Source: Clavaria fumosa (taxonomy: Eukaryota; Basidiomycota; Agaricomycetes; Agaricales; Clavariaceae). Taken from it: a DNA stretch of 64,000 bases. Position numbers and translations under genes: made by a program. Positions 24,646-37,265 of the stretch are shown here, piece by piece (the stretch's first letter is position 1; the number at the start of each line of letters is the position of its first letter). Under the pieces are notes generated by a model. It did not search any database. It saw only the letters and a program-made list of their open reading frames with translations, and was not told the DNA's origin. The stretch lies in contig OX637797.1 of NCBI GenBank assembly GCA_951802425.1, positions 558,001-622,000 of the forward strand. Reading direction: 5' to 3'.

Positions 24646-26948
24646 TCATTCTCTAACACTATTGTTCTGGTTAGTTCCAATGGTATCTGAGCTGGCTACT
24701 TGGAGTTGGACCAATTTGAGGATAAGGAAGGAAAACAACATCCCTGATGCGCAGAACAAAAACACTGCACCCGGAAAGGTAGCCACAGAGAACATGAAGA
24801 GAGCCGAAGTCACCGCTGGGCCTAAAGCTCGTACGCTAACAGGCATATGAGAAAGGGCTTAGCACGAAACAAGTTTAGCAACATACGAAAGACTCTGCAC
24901 AATCTGCAGGCTCCCAAACAATTTCCCAACTTCAAAAGCCACATGTTCGCCCTCACCCCTTCTCCGATGACATTCCCTTGTCATATACACCTCTAAAGCC
25001 ACATTGCTCAGAGCCGGTGCGCTTCCGATTCCAAAAGCACCTATCACAGAGGAGGCAACAAACACCCGGGGGTCAGTTGTCAAGCCCATGACAACAAAGG
25101 TAGCCAAGGGAAACAGCATTAAGGAGCGCGCAAGGGAAATGTCAAAGGCAGTAGATTTGACTCGTTCAGGAGATGGCATTTGGGAGGGAAACGGAACAGG
25201 GACATTCTCGTCATTTGATGCAGAAGGTAGAGATAGTGATTCCGAAGGCTCGATTGGCAACCTGATAGGAGGTGACGTTGGTTTGAGTCGTTTAATCAAT
25301 GCTGGCATGACGACACCATATATCACTACCTCGAAACTTCAACCTCATGGGCATGTGTACTGACCTGGCAATATCAAGGACAGAAAAACTGCATGAAAGA
25401 CGTGAAGTCCACCCAGCCAATAAGAAATCTGATAAACGGACATATGTATCAGTATGGTAACTTGAAAACTTCTAGAACCCTCAAGGGCTTACGATCTCCC
25501 CAGTCCACCCAAATACGTAGCTCGTGTATTGGAACATGACATCATTAGATGCCTGTGGACCAAATCTGTTAGCTGCAGCATAGTTACCATGGTCTTTGCT
25601 CACCAAAACCATATCCATGCCCGCCATTGCAAACGCAACCCAAGTTAGATTCCAATCCCTCCCGGACCAGATGCTCGTCTCAATCCTGACCGGTAAAAGT
25701 ATGGCCAAAGGCATCAAGAAGGTGAGAATATTAGCCCAAGCAGAACCTCCCTCCTGTTGTGCAGCATAGCTTCTTTTATTCACAAGCATCTGATCTTGTG
25801 ACAATGACTCCGGCAGCAAGGTCAACACTACGACCCAAATGCAAACGAGCAGAAGTGTGGTGCCATAGATCACGAAAAGGACTTGTGGTGAGATGCGGAT
25901 GAGGAGGCCACTGAGGGTGAGTCCTAGGGAAGCCCCGGCGGATGAAAGGCCTACAATAAGCGTCAGGGTACTTGACCTGTCGTGGAGTAGTGTCAGTGAA
26001 GGCGAAGAGGATGAAGGATATAGGTCGCACCGCGATGAAGGATCCGTACACTCCACAATATGTGACTGAATGGCCGCATTTATTGTCGTCAACCCTAACA
26101 TGGATATTTGATATTTCAGTGAAAACACCTTCCCATATTTTTCCAACTACTTGCCTCCCGATAGCCCTTCAATAATATACCCAACCAAAAGGAACCAGTA
26201 ATTCCCCGGTAGATGTGATGCGAACAAGGAGACGAAGATCACATTGAGATTGCAGAGAATGAGGCCAAAGATAGATATTCCCAACGCGGAATTACGGCCA
26301 TGGCGGTCAGAAAACTAGACCTCGAGATGAGCATTGTAAGAGCGAAAAAGAAAGGCGAAGACCCACAGAACCCCACCAGCTCGTCGTAATAAAGCTGGGA
26401 ACAGTCGAAGATACCGTAAGCACTGAAACGGCACATTCACATTTGTTTATGTAGACGCAGCGACTAGATTGCGCGAGAAGGGGAACAAGTACCAGCTAGA
26501 AGCCTCGATACCGCGGCTTGAACCACCGGATCAGCCGCACAACCTTTCCGACGGTCATTCTTACGATCAAGGATATATCAGCGTCACGAAAGCCTAATAA
26601 ATTCAACCTCACCAAGCCGAGATGCCCAAAAATGGTACCTCGATCATCGGCACTCTCAGGCCTGAAAACTTTGCACACCAAATAGGTGAAGATCTCGATA
26701 CGAGGGGCCCACACTGCCACGAACGCGAAGGATATGAAAGGCAGGATTACCAGCAACCTTTGCGATCATCTTGTGAACGTTCTCGATACGCGTAATGAAA
26801 AAGCTCACAAATACGAGACTCTGCGTCGACCACCAGAATATTGAATCGTGTTCAAAGGGGGTGTCTGGTATTGCGACTGGACGGGATTCGGAGACGTCGG
26901 GGGTAAGGGATGCGCAACGCCGCCAAGCTCTGGAGATGTGGAAGCCAT
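24646..26948 (-). CDS. MFS transporter
   Basis: Start ATG 26946-26948 (MASTSPELGGVAHPLPPTSP), a soluble Pro-rich N-terminus. The first membrane exon encodes LVILPFISFAFVAVWAPRIE. Later exons give ELVGFCGSSPFFFALTMLI, TLTLIVGLSSAGASLGLTLS (helix with GLxxxG), PQVLFVIYGTTLLLVCIWV, the loop LLPESLSQDQM, the paired segments IYGVVMPALIKRLKP, RSLMLFPLATFVVMGLTTDP and FVASSVIGAFGIGSAPALSN, and the last helices ALGPAVTSALFMFSVATFPG and VFLFCASGMLFSFLILK. It ends at TGA 24646-24648. About 12 hydrophobic segments with a large central loop fit the major facilitator superfamily. I could not place the substrate class. Confidence 0.72.
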
Positions 26949-27256
26949 ATCCGCAGTACGGTCAATGTGGGACTGGATAAGAAACTTTTGGGTTTTGGGT
27001 ATGTATGAAACACTTAAAAATTTTATTACTGTACAGTAATGACAACCATGGCCACAACACATCTCATACTTGCCCGGCACAATTCTTAGTGATAGGCTCA
27101 TGAAAGTTATTTTTCATGCCCACAGTTCTTGGGGCACAGTTCTCAGTCTATCTCACACAGGAATGACAGAATTGGGAGATAAAATATTGTCTGGTGGTAG
27201 AACCCGGCTTCATAATGGCACAACGGGAAATGTGTAAACTTGAGCTAAGGAAGAAA
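26949..27256. other. promoter-containing spacer
   Basis: Lies upstream of the MFS gene and downstream of the Egt1-like gene (both minus strand). Contains the perfect palindrome ATTACTGTACAGTAAT at about 27026-27041. The TACTGTAC core also occurs upstream of other genes here (8.87, 19.49 and 22.15 kb). Confidence 0.4.
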
Positions 27257-29948
27257 TTAACCATCGTACACGACACGTCCGGCAACCCAGGCATAAGGAT
27301 AATTGTGCTGCCAAAAATTGCGCACGGTCCTCCGTCCTGCAAGGCGCGGAATAGTAGCGTAGGAGGCACCAAGCTGTGCGGCAAGGTGGTCAACTTGCAC
27401 AATGACATGAGGAATAGAATGTGGTGGACTTACCACGATGTGATGTTTCCCATCAAAGAAATCTGTCGAATACCTGTTCACACAAAACCAAAAGTAGAGA
27501 GGAATTCAAACAACTATATCAACAAAAGAGAAGGAACAGACCCAGGGAAGATCTTGGTGGGCACCATCCCTTCGTGTCCCTCGAACAGGGTGCTCGTCCA
27601 CTCCCAAACGCCGCCATTGTGGCCCCGGCCTCCATCCACACGAGACCCCATGGTGCCCCTGATTACAACAGCGCGGCCCCCACATCAGAGACTAATGAAC
27701 TGAAAACTCGCGAGACAACTCACGGCATGGGATGCCAATTCCTAAAAGCGACATTCGCCCCACCGTCATGGCCGACATCGTACAGGTCAAGGAAGTGTCG
27801 TAGCTCAGCCTCCTGCGGAAGGCGCCCGCCGCTCGTGCGCGCGTACATAAGGAGGTCATCGTAGCAGGTGAGCACCGGCCAATGGCGCGCCACGTCCATT
27901 GCGACGGGTCCATACAGCGTGCGTACCTGGCGAGTAGCCACGAAAAGCACAATCGTTAGACAATACACCCTCGTCTCCCGCCCCCCTGGGCCTACGCACC
28001 TTCACCTGGCCGTCCTGCACGACCCAGCTGCTGGGCATGCCGACCGCGCCCTTACCTTCGCCCGCCCAAAACTGCATAAACTCCCCATTCGTCACGCAGC
28101 GCCAGGACACGCGGATCCGGCCCACGCGCACCAGACGGCGCGGGCTCTCGTTGTCCCACCCTAGCTCGTGCGCCGCGGGGAAAGTCTGCCCTGCGACGTC
28201 GTCCGCCTCCGAGTCGTCGTGGCCGAGCACGACGTCTGCCGGGCCGACAACGACGGTGCCATCGCCCGGCGTCTTCGCGAAAGCAGCCGCTGCTTCATTC
28301 CATTGCTTGGCGAGTACCTCCCAAGGGGGTGAAATGGTCCCCGGCGGAGGCAACATACCTGTCCCTGCGCGCTGTATGAGCATGTAAAGCAGTGTCTGCA
28401 AAGCATCAGGGCCAGCAGCACGAGCACAATGAACAAGGAAGGTGATTTCAGTCCAGTCTTCTACGGGCACAAAACCACATGGCTATCGGGGAACGTAGAC
28501 TGACCTCGACGTGCCAGCCCTCATGTTCGAGACACATCATCAGCGTCCGTGCAAGCCCTCTGTCGAAGACCCTCTGTCCTGCGTTCACCTCAGCGTACAC
28601 CCGCTCCACGCGCGCGCGGACGCGATCACGGAAACCAAGAATGGACTCGAGGGTGGGCCAATCCTCGTCGGCCTCTGGCACCACGGAGTGGTTCTGAAGA
28701 GTCAATTTTGAAGCGAGTGAGCACCTGTATGTCATCTAACCACCTCACACATGTGAGACGCACATGACAATGGTCGGGATCGTCTACGTGTGGGTCGATG
28801 CCCCTCTATATTGTGTTCGACATCAGCAAGTGCTGCGATTGGACACATTGAAAGTGATACCAGACCTCAAAAATAGTCCGGAACGACCTCGGTTCGGTTC
28901 CTTGCTCATTCAACCTCTTGGAAAGCAATATGTCCAAGAATCTGACGAAGGCAAAACGAAGCCAAGTCTCAGTATCATACGCGCCAGCCGATACAGCGGT
29001 GCTCACGTCGGCAAATGACCAAGATAAAATAGACACTGATGTCTAAGGTCGATGGGCTTCTGGAGGAGCATCCTGCGAGGGATCATGCCAAGCGTGATGC
29101 GGTCCCACGTGTCCCAGAGCGTGCGCCACTCGCTCATGCTCGGGACGCCGAATGGACTCACTCCATTACGCGACAGCTGGGGGAACGAAATGGCGGGCTT
29201 TTCGAGCAGATACAATCGGCCGTATCCTTCGGCGACCGTCATGGTGGCGGTATCGGCAGCGCCTGCATGTGGGCATGGGAGAGCAACGCAGACGACAGCA
29301 CGGAGTCCCGCTTGAGAGAAGACATTGAGGGTCTCCGCGTGCGTTGGTAAGGACTAGTGGGGAGAAGAGTGGTGTTGACTCTAAGGGAAAAGTTCAAGCG
29401 TGGGACGTACAGTGCTGATATCACAAGAGCTGATACAAGGGAAGGTACAGGCACTGTGCCCGTGTTCCTCATCAGACTCAGACGAGATATAGTATCTTGC
29501 TCCGCAACCTGGTAGAAGTGAGTAAGTCCACAATCTCAGACTTATGCACATAGTAACACGCAGATGCAGAGGATTGCCCTGGAATGGGCTTACCAGCAAT
29601 GTCGCACTGTACCGCCGTCCAAGTTGCAAGACAAACATCCCCGTCAATACCGACAGATGCACCAAGGTCCCTCACAAGCTTCTCAAGCGCGGGTTCCGTA
29701 CTCGCAGCCGTACCGAAGATGAACCAGAGGAAGGTCAGGTTCTCCTCATCATTTTCTGCAAGGGACTGTAGGATGGTAACATCGAGGAAGCGTGCGGAAG
29801 GGAGAAGCAGGATCGAGCGAGTCTTGCCAACGGGGACAGACGAGGGGGTCGTAGATCGAGAGATTGCCGACTCAGAGGAGGAAGAAGAGGAGGGCGAGGA
29901 GGCGAGGGAAGCCGTTGAGGACAGATGTGCCACAGTGGAAATAATCAT
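27257..29948 (-). CDS. Egt1/EgtB-like DinB-FGE sulfatase iron enzyme (ergothioneine type)
   Basis: The C-terminal two thirds are clear. VPSMSEWRTLWDTWDRITLG, then PIDLRHQCLFYLGHLPTF gives the first iron-binding His. EDWPTLESILGFRDRVRARV, then LMMCLEHEGWHVE gives the HxxxH pair. The FGE-sulfatase domain shows RRLVRVGRIRVSWRCVTNGE, GGRLPQEAELRHF, GGVWEWTSTLFEGHEGM, SYATIPRLAGRRTVRNFWQH and NYPYAWVAGRVV, ending at TAA 27257-27259. In Egt1 this half joins cysteine and hercynine oxidatively. Just before it, AETLNVFSQAGLRAV and GYGRLYLLEKPAISFP look like the tail of the EgtD methyltransferase half. The first exon (ATG 29946-29948, a Ser-rich N-terminus, then RSILLLPSARFLDVTILQS) shows no SAM-binding glycine motif. 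It may be a diverged methyltransferase, a different N-terminus, or a separate small gene. Confidence 0.68.
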
Positions 29949-30149
29949 GGCAATCGAGCGTTAAAGATGTGGCTCAGGGGGAAAGAGAGAAAGGAGACAA
30001 AGAGACAATCGAACGGGTTTATAAAATCGCACCACGGACGCACCATGGACCGAGGGAAACCTTAGCCATGCTCCGAAAGAAAAACACCAAATCATGCAAT
30101 TACGTTGTAGGGTCGTTGATGTTATGTAACAAAGCCAAAGGAAACGTAC

Positions 30150-30640
30150 ATTTAGACTAGTGTTGTATCGTTTCTCCGCCCCTTCACCGTTCATCCAGTT
30201 GGTTCTTCGTACGGCGAAGCCAACTGCCAAAGGGCCTAGGAGAGCCATTACTTCGTACACGGTTTGGTTTCCAAAGACCCGCACTTCAGGGGCTGGGGGG
30301 GCAACCAGGGACTCATGTGATCCACTATTGTGGATCCGTTCCCTCGTTGCCCACCCTGCGAGAAGAGCCCTCGAAAGTAGAGACTGTACCGAAAGTCCGA
30401 CGGAAGTCTGTCGCATCCTTCCATCCGCAAAAATCCCGAACAGAAAATGAAATCAATACAACAGCCATATCGCGTCGTGGAGATAACGAGCGAGGCAATG
30501 GGGTCGCCGATGATCCGACGAGCTAGTGCCGCTTTTGGGAGTCGGGTCACATGCGCACGTGTAGACGGCGTGAAGTGACGATGGGGAAGAGTCGGAGGAC
30601 ACAGATGACGGAGAGGCAAGCATGAATTGCCGGAGCATCC
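30150..30640 (-). CDS. small hypothetical protein, possible single membrane segment
   Basis: Weak model. A start near 30636-30638 gives MLRQFMLASPSSVSSDSSPS, a Ser-rich N-terminus that could be a targeting signal. A later exon encodes APEVRVFGNQTVYEVMALLG followed by PLAVGFAVRRTNWMNGEGAE, a hydrophobic helix flanked by charges, before a GTACGT donor near 30155. The remaining exons are not clear. The composition looks coding, but I cannot name a family. Confidence 0.3.
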
Positions 30641-31477
30641 CAGAGACGGCAGAGGTCAGCTCATTTCAGCGGGACGACGCTCGAGAGCAAACAAGGGTTG
30701 AGTGAGAGATCGCCATTGCGATGAAATGCGCCTAACAGATGGTATTTGGGCGATAAACGTTGGTTCGCGGGTCGTTACGCAGGTGTGGGTTAGTGTAGAA
30801 GGAAAGGAAAGGAATGAACGAAGGAAATTACGGTACGGGTACATGGTATTTATTGAGGTCGATGATGCAGCGATGGCGTGCTCAGCTCTCATCACGTGAG
30901 GTCAAACGCGTCATTGGGATCACACTTGAGCGCTTGAGCATTCAGTCATAGATCTAGACCCATACAGTTCTGCCCTGTCTCGATGAGAGTCCTTTCAACC
31001 GCTAAATACGGTGGAATATAGCCTCAACGCAATTCATGCACCATGATTATGGTCGGTATTACTCAAATGCTGGTTAGAAGAAGTGCAACAAATTCTCAAA
31101 TGTAAACGTACTACAGTGACCATCATATACGGCAGAAAATGCAGGACTGTCTTCACCTTCTGGATTAAAGGCAGCGACATATGTATCGTCCATCGCTTAG
31201 AAATGAAGTTGAAGTCATATCACAGGGTGAGGCCGATAGATGAAACTGAACCCACTTGGTCTCGTCCTGGCATGAAGGATACCGCATAGAAAAGCTGATC
31301 ATTGCCCCCTAAGTTCGAAGTGTGTGCCGTGGGCTTGGAAGGGGCCGAGAGCAAGAGAAAAATGGCAACGGCAGTGAGCGTGGCCGAACGCGTGACCGCG
31401 TCTTGCGCAAGACAAAGATTAGGGTTAAGGTCCGCGCGTAACCCCAAGTCTTCGACCGTCTCATATATTAATAGGCT
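30641..31477. other. intergenic region upstream of VPS41
   Basis: Holds the VPS41 promoter. A minus-strand frame at 30656-30895 (MMRAEHAIAASSTSIN) might be an exon of the small gene downstream of it. No other signal is seen. Confidence 0.35.
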
Positions 31478-34400
31478 ATGCCTGCGGACGAGGACGCATC
31501 GGCGCAACGGGACTCACCAACGAGCGCAAGTCACGGTGAAAAGTTGGATGAACCCAAGAACGTTTACGCGGGGGAGCGGAGACCAGAAAAGGACAGTATA
31601 AAGAGTGATAATGAGGAGGACAGTGGATATGAGGGCGAGGACGGCGATGACGATGACGATGACGACGACGACGACCTCGACGACGATGAACCAGCTCTCA
31701 AGTATAGGAAAATTGAAGGAGCAATACCTGGACTTCTCAGGGCAGAATCTGCCTCTGCAATGACCGTCTCAAACAAGCGCATGGTGAGTCAGTTCCTCAC
31801 TTCTTCAATCCATCTCTCAAAAAACACCTCAGGCCCTAGGTACTCATGAAGGTGTTCTTCACATCCTCGACCTCTCAGGGGAGCGAATCAAATCTTTCAA
31901 GCCGCATCAAGCTTCTATTATTGACATTGATATGCAACAGACGGCCGACTTTGTGGCAACTGCTTCCATGGATGGTGAGACCCTGATGCCTTTTCTTGTT
32001 CTCCCATCTCATCTTACTATGATCGTAGGCCAAATTGTCATTCATTCATTGTCCTCTCTCGAATCATATGCGTTTGACATGAAGCGACCGATGCTCACTG
32101 TCTCGTTGGAGCCCAACTTTTCCAAGAAGAGCACACGTGCATTCGTTTGTGGTGGGATGGCAGGTGATCTTGTGCTCTACGAGAAGGGGTGGTTCGGTCA
32201 CAGCGAGAACAAACTACACGGCGGCGAAGGACCTATATGGCAGGCAAGGTGGAAAGGACGGTTAATAGCGTGGGCCAGCGATTCTGGGGTCAAGATCTAC
32301 GACGTGAGTTTTCGGAGGCGGGTTTGCCACATCGATCGCCCGCCAGACTCGCCCCGCGCCGATCTCTTCAAATGCACACTCAATTGGCAAGACGCGTCTA
32401 CTCTCCTCATCGGGTGGGCAGACCAAATCAAAATAGTGCGCATCAAAGCTAGACCGAAGAATGCTGCCGTGGACCAGCCCATACCGCCATCCCCGTTTAT
32501 TGTCGAGATCGCGGCAGTGTTCCAGGTGGATTATATGGTGTCCGGCATTGTCCCTTATCCGAATTTACCCACATCTACGCCTTCATCGCAACCGCGAGAT
32601 CCCTCAGTCATCCCTTCCGCGTCTAGTCTTTCCGCACCATCGACACCTACTTTGCCATCTCTGCTCATTTTGGCCTACATACCTCCACCCACAAATTTCT
32701 CCGAAGAGCTCACATCTGATCATGCTCAACAACGTCGACTTGCGGCCGAAAAACCAGAGCTTCGGATCATCACCAGCGCCGGAGAAGAAAACACCCCAGA
32801 TGTACTCTCTCTCGCGGGCTACCAGAAATGGAGCTGCGGAGACTACGTTTTGTGTGCGGCAGACGAAAGTGATGATCAACCAAGTTTTGCGGTTATGAGT
32901 CCGAAAGGTGTGCTCATGGTGAGGTCCAGGGATGACAGGGACCATGTAGAGTGGCTCGTAGAAAGGAGGCGCTACGAGGAGGCTCTAGAAGCCGTGGAGA
33001 AGTTGGAATGCAGAGGGATCGTCGTGGAAGGGGAGGATTCTGTAGTTGGTGTCAAGGAAATTGGGCGGCGATATATCGAACATCTGGTTGGCGAAGGTGT
33101 GCTCAGACCACTATCGTCAGCCGGCATTGAATACGAGCTCTCTGTCTCCCAGATGACTACCTCAAAGCTGCTGGTCTCTGCCCGAAAGTGTGTGCACAAG
33201 ACCCCAAGCAGTGGGAAAACTGGATTTTCGTTTTTGCGGAGAAGAGACAACTCCAGGTAATACGACACGATTCAACCGTATGCCCATTGACGAACACAAC
33301 AGAATTAGGCGATCATACCCTATGTTCCAACCGACTCACCGCGTCTTAGCCATCTCGTATACGAAATGGTACTCGCGCATTTCCTCACACATGATAGACA
33401 GGTGTGTTTCCATCCCCATATTGAGCTATCCTCGAGTCTGAGGCAAGCACAGACTCTTTTGAAAACAATAAAAGACTGGCCAAAGGAGATATACGATATA
33501 TCAGCGGTCATAGTGGCTGTCCAGTCTGAGCTAGATCGATCCTCATCGACTCCTACTTCGACTAAGTCAACCTCAGCTATCTTGATGGAATGCCTGGCCG
33601 AATTGTCAGTAATCCCTGCGCTTATATGGTGTGTCTATCTAATCTCCTTTCTGCCAACAGACATATTGCGAATCGACAACCCGGAAAAGCCCTTTCCTAC
33701 TATCTCCGCCTCCGCCGTCCTCACGTTTTCGACCTGATTCGCGAGAACAACCTTTTCACGGACGTCCAAGATCAAGCGTTGCTCCTTGTTGAGTTTGACC
33801 ATGAGTTGATGGAAAAACGGAAGCAAGAGCGTCTTTCTGCCGGAGATGCGGCTGTTGGCTTGGGGACAGCTACGAGGAGTGAAGCGATCACTTTGTTAGT
33901 CGATCATATCCACTCAATACCGGTCTGTACACCCTTGTCCGTTCGATGATGACTGACCGTTTTTTGAAATAGATTGGCAGAGTGGTGCAGCAGCTGCAGA
34001 GCAGGTCATATTATTTATTTCTCTACTTGGATGCACTCTTTGCGAAGGATCCCTATCTCGTAACAGATTTTGCCGACGTCCAGGTCGGTGCCGTCCTGCT
34101 CTTCATTATTGTGTTCTTAAAAACATTTTCCAGGTCAAACTGTACGCTGAATTCGCGCCATACCGGTTGATCGATTTTCTTCGTGCAAGTAATTTCTACA
34201 GCCTAGAAGCGGTAGGGTTGATTTCTATTAAACAGCTACTCTTATGATTAATCCAAATACCTACTTCACCCCAGGCATATCAAATCTGTAGCGAGCTTGA
34301 TTTTGTTTCAGAGATGGTGTTCCTGCTTGGGCGCATGGGCAACAACAAGAAGGCATTAACGGTCATTATCGAGCGGCTGGGAGATGTCCACCGGGTAACC

Positions 34401-35216
34401 CAAACATTTTCTCGGAATGTTGTTTATGCTTACGAGACATTGCGATCGTAGGCCATTGATTTCGCTAAAGAGCAGTCTGATGATGATCTTTGGGAAGATC
34501 TTTTGAGATACTCAGAGACGCGACCGTGTAAGCGTTCTCCAAGCCATTCCTGTACACTGCATTCTGCTGATCGTTCCAGCTTTCATCCGAGGTCTTTTGG
34601 AGAACGTCGGCGCCGACATCGACCCGATCCGAATCATCAGGCGTATCAAGAACGGGCTCGAAATACCCGGCCTCAAAGATGCCCTCATCAAGATCCTTCA
34701 GGATTTCCATCTACAGATCTCGTTGCTGGAGGGATGCAAAGCAATTCTATACGGCGATGGAGGCATGCTCGCCAACAAGGTGCGGGCCAATCAGACGACT
34801 GGTTTCTTTATCTCCGGTTCGTGGGTGGCGGTTTTATCTTTTTTTTCGCTTTTTTTTAAATCTTGTGCTCACCACACGAAATTCAAGGCAAGTCTATTTG
34901 CCCGATTTGCTCGAAGGCGTTGATCGGATCGCCGCAACTGTACTTGCTTTTGTTTCTCTGCCGCCATGCCGTGCATGTGGGATGTATCGGCGGCGAAGAG
35001 GATCTGTCACTCCCACCTCACCCAGCCTTGGCTGGGCCAGGCGCTGGCAGCAGCAGAAGAAATATGAGCGCCAAACTCGCTTTGTACGTTCTTCGTCCCT
35101 CGTATTTCTTTTCCAAAATGCTCAGATCAAAATATAGCACGTTGACATTGAAGGCAAAGGTGGCGGCACAAGGATGCCCTGTTTGTTACAAAAAGGCCGA
35201 AGGCCAATGGACTTGA
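31478..35216 (+). CDS. VPS41: VPS41, HOPS tethering complex subunit
   Basis: Start ATG 31478 (MPADEDASAQRDSPTS), followed by a very acidic tract (a run of D/E codons, about 31610-31690). The N-terminal beta-propeller reads GVLHILDLSGERIKSFKPHQ, ASIIDIDMQQTADFVATASM, AFVCGGMAGDLVLYEKGW and GPIWQARWKGRLIAWASDSG, with VKIYD. Middle exons form the clathrin-heavy-chain-like helical repeat (GKALSYYLRLRRPHVFDLI, LYLDALFAKDPYLVTDFADV, CSELDFVSEMVFLLGRMGNN). The C-terminus has a RING-H2 finger: CPICSKAL, LFLCRHAVHVGCI and GCPVCYKK, with the last Cys pair in a separate exon. Stop TGA is at 35214-35216. Vps41 links Rab7/Ypt7 and the AP-3 pathway to vacuole fusion. All parts are present. Confidence 0.87.
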
Positions 35217-35645
35217 TGGATTATGTAGTAGACTATTGTGCACTTGTGAAAATATAACCTATATACGCAGTAACTAATCCGAGATCTCTTTTGTGCATCT
35301 TTCCAATATACTGCTCATCCTCTCTGATACAGGCGGCTCAATGCCAGTCTCTGGGAGGAGACCTACAATGACAGTGTCGCCGATAACAGTCTAGATGATG
35401 TACATGGCCAACGAGTCCAGGTCGAATTCTGCAAGAATGCCCTCAGTCCACCCGGATAGTCAGGGCCGATGGAAATGAGGGGCTAAATTCAGCTTCTTCG
35501 TTACTATAAAAAGACAATAAATAAACAACTATCACGTCATTTATTCGATAAAGAAGCTGAATGATGCTAAAAGTTGACAGATATTGACAAAAAAAAAAGG
35601 AAGGAAAAATAATAAATCAAAAAGCGCATGGACGCCTCCAGGCCG
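35217..35645. other. convergent 3' spacer between VPS41 and the WD40 gene
   Basis: AT-rich 3' flank of both genes with an A-run at about 35589-35598. No gene seen. Confidence 0.5.
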
Positions 35646-37019
35646 TCAAGCAGCGGCACCTGCACCCCTCCACCATTTCACCGCGCCGTCCTCTCCCCCG
35701 CTGACGAACGCCGCACCCGGCCCGCCCGCGGACGGCGTCGGGCGCCACGCGACGCCCCACACCTCGCCCGTGTCGCGTATCGTGCACACCGCCGCGCGCG
35801 CCGCAAGGTCCCACACCCGGATCGTCCGGTCTCCCGACCTGTCCGCGGGGCGTGAGCGCGCGAAGAAACGAAAAAAAAAAAAACCAGGACGGGACGGGAC
35901 GCACCCGGAGAGCACGAGCTTGCCGTCGGGGGACATGTCCGCGCAGAGGACCCAGGACGAGTGTCCCGCGAGCGCCGCGACGGTGCTTGCTTTGCCCGCG
36001 CGGAGGTCGTGCAGCACCAGTCTTTTGTCTTCGGATGCGGAGACGAGCAACTAGAGAGGCGTCGTGGCAAACTTTGAGGTGTAATTGCGAAAGATCTACC
36101 TACTTGGGAGTCCGCGGACCATGCTAGCGCCCGGACAGTCATCGCATGGGCTGAACTAGTAGAGCTGAGGCTAGATGTCTCAGTATCAAACACGTAGATC
36201 TTTTCCATCTCAGTCGCCATGGCTATTTTTGAGCCGTCGGGACTCTGGGAGGGAGAACAGAAGATTGATTGAAATGTATGAGCGTGCGGTAATCACGGCA
36301 GAAATGCGGAAACGGACATGTTTGCAATGGTATCCGAACCTGTGTCGTCCGCTCCGCATCGTGGCTTTCAGGTCGCCAAAGGTCTCCGGGGCCGCTGAAT
36401 GTATAGTGACATTCCCTTCGTGACCGGTGGAGGCATACGTTCCACCCTGCGGGTGAAGAGACACCGACCATGCTGGGGGGGTCCCGAGGTGGCCGAACCA
36501 AACGCAGAACGTCAAGTTCAAAACTCGAACACACGAATAAATAAAAAATGGCAGCTCACACCGCTCGGCTTCGTGGCCCGCCCTCACGACATAGCTCTCG
36601 GATGTCCCTACGACATCGCCGGTGGTCAGATCCCAGAGAGACGTCAGGCCCTCGACGCTGTTGTACAGCGCCTGCTGGCCGTCGGCCGAGAGCGAGAGCG
36701 ACACGAGCCCGAGCGGGTGCGCGGGGCGCGTGCGCCTCGCCTCGCCCGAGGCGGGGTCCCACAGCGCGGCGGTGCCGTCCTCCGATATCGAGACGACGGC
36801 GCCGGTCGCCGCCCATGCGACGCCCCACACCGCGCCCGCGTGGGCTTTTGTGCGCGTGTCAGGCGGGAAAGCGGAAGTCAGGATTCGCTGCGCGGGGTTA
36901 CACGCGGGGTGTCGGGGGGCTCACGATCTTTGCCGTTTTTCTCGTGCACGAACGCCAGGCTCTGGAGGTTTGGTGGGCATTAGGATTCGGGAACCGGCGA
37001 GCGGGGGGACACGGACCAT
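35646..37019 (-). CDS. Ski8/WDR61-type WD40 repeat protein
   Basis: About six exons. Blades read GAVWGVAWAATGAVVSISED and GTAALWDPASGE; LVSLSLSADGQQALYNSVEG and LTSLWDLTTGDVVG; SVSLHPQGGTYASTGHEGNV; SPDGSKIAMATEMEKIYVFD; LLVSASEDKRLVLHDLRAGK; HSSWVLCADMSPDGKLVLSG; GSGDRTIRVWDLAARA; EVWGVAWRPTPSAGG. The stop is at 35646-35648, after KWWRGAGAAA. Seven to eight blades and the SLAFVHEKNGKD...HAGAVWGVAW start fit Ski8/WDR61, a scaffold of the Ski RNA-exosome adaptor and of the Paf1 complex. The start is uncertain. ATG 37017-37019 would be followed at once by an intron (GTCCGT...CCTCCAG) leading into SLAFVHEK. Confidence 0.75.
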
Positions 37020-37265
37020 TGTTATGTGTGTGGCGAGCTGAGCGTCGTTGCTCGCGTCGGCGCGATTGCGATTGCCGGAGTCTGAAAATGAATAATTTGG
37101 ATCAACTCCGAAACTCTAATTACACTCGCGTAATCAACGGAAAGTCTTCCCCTTTTCTGCAGTCAACGAGAGCGGACGACGACATCATCTTTAACACCTG
37201 TCCTTGGAATACAAGTACCACATTTACTTATTCCTTCTGGTGGAAGATTGACCCTTTTGTACAGG
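37020..37265. promoter_or_regulatory. divergent promoter region (WD40 gene / eS12)
   Basis: 246 bases between two divergent genes, so both promoters must lie here. No strong TATA box. The 3' part is AT- and pyrimidine-rich next to the ribosomal protein gene. Confidence 0.4.

Noticed and set aside
34465..35137. Overlapping frames on both strands inside the 3' half of VPS41
   Set aside because: The clathrin-repeat and RING exons of VPS41 explain this region; the other frames have no family match.
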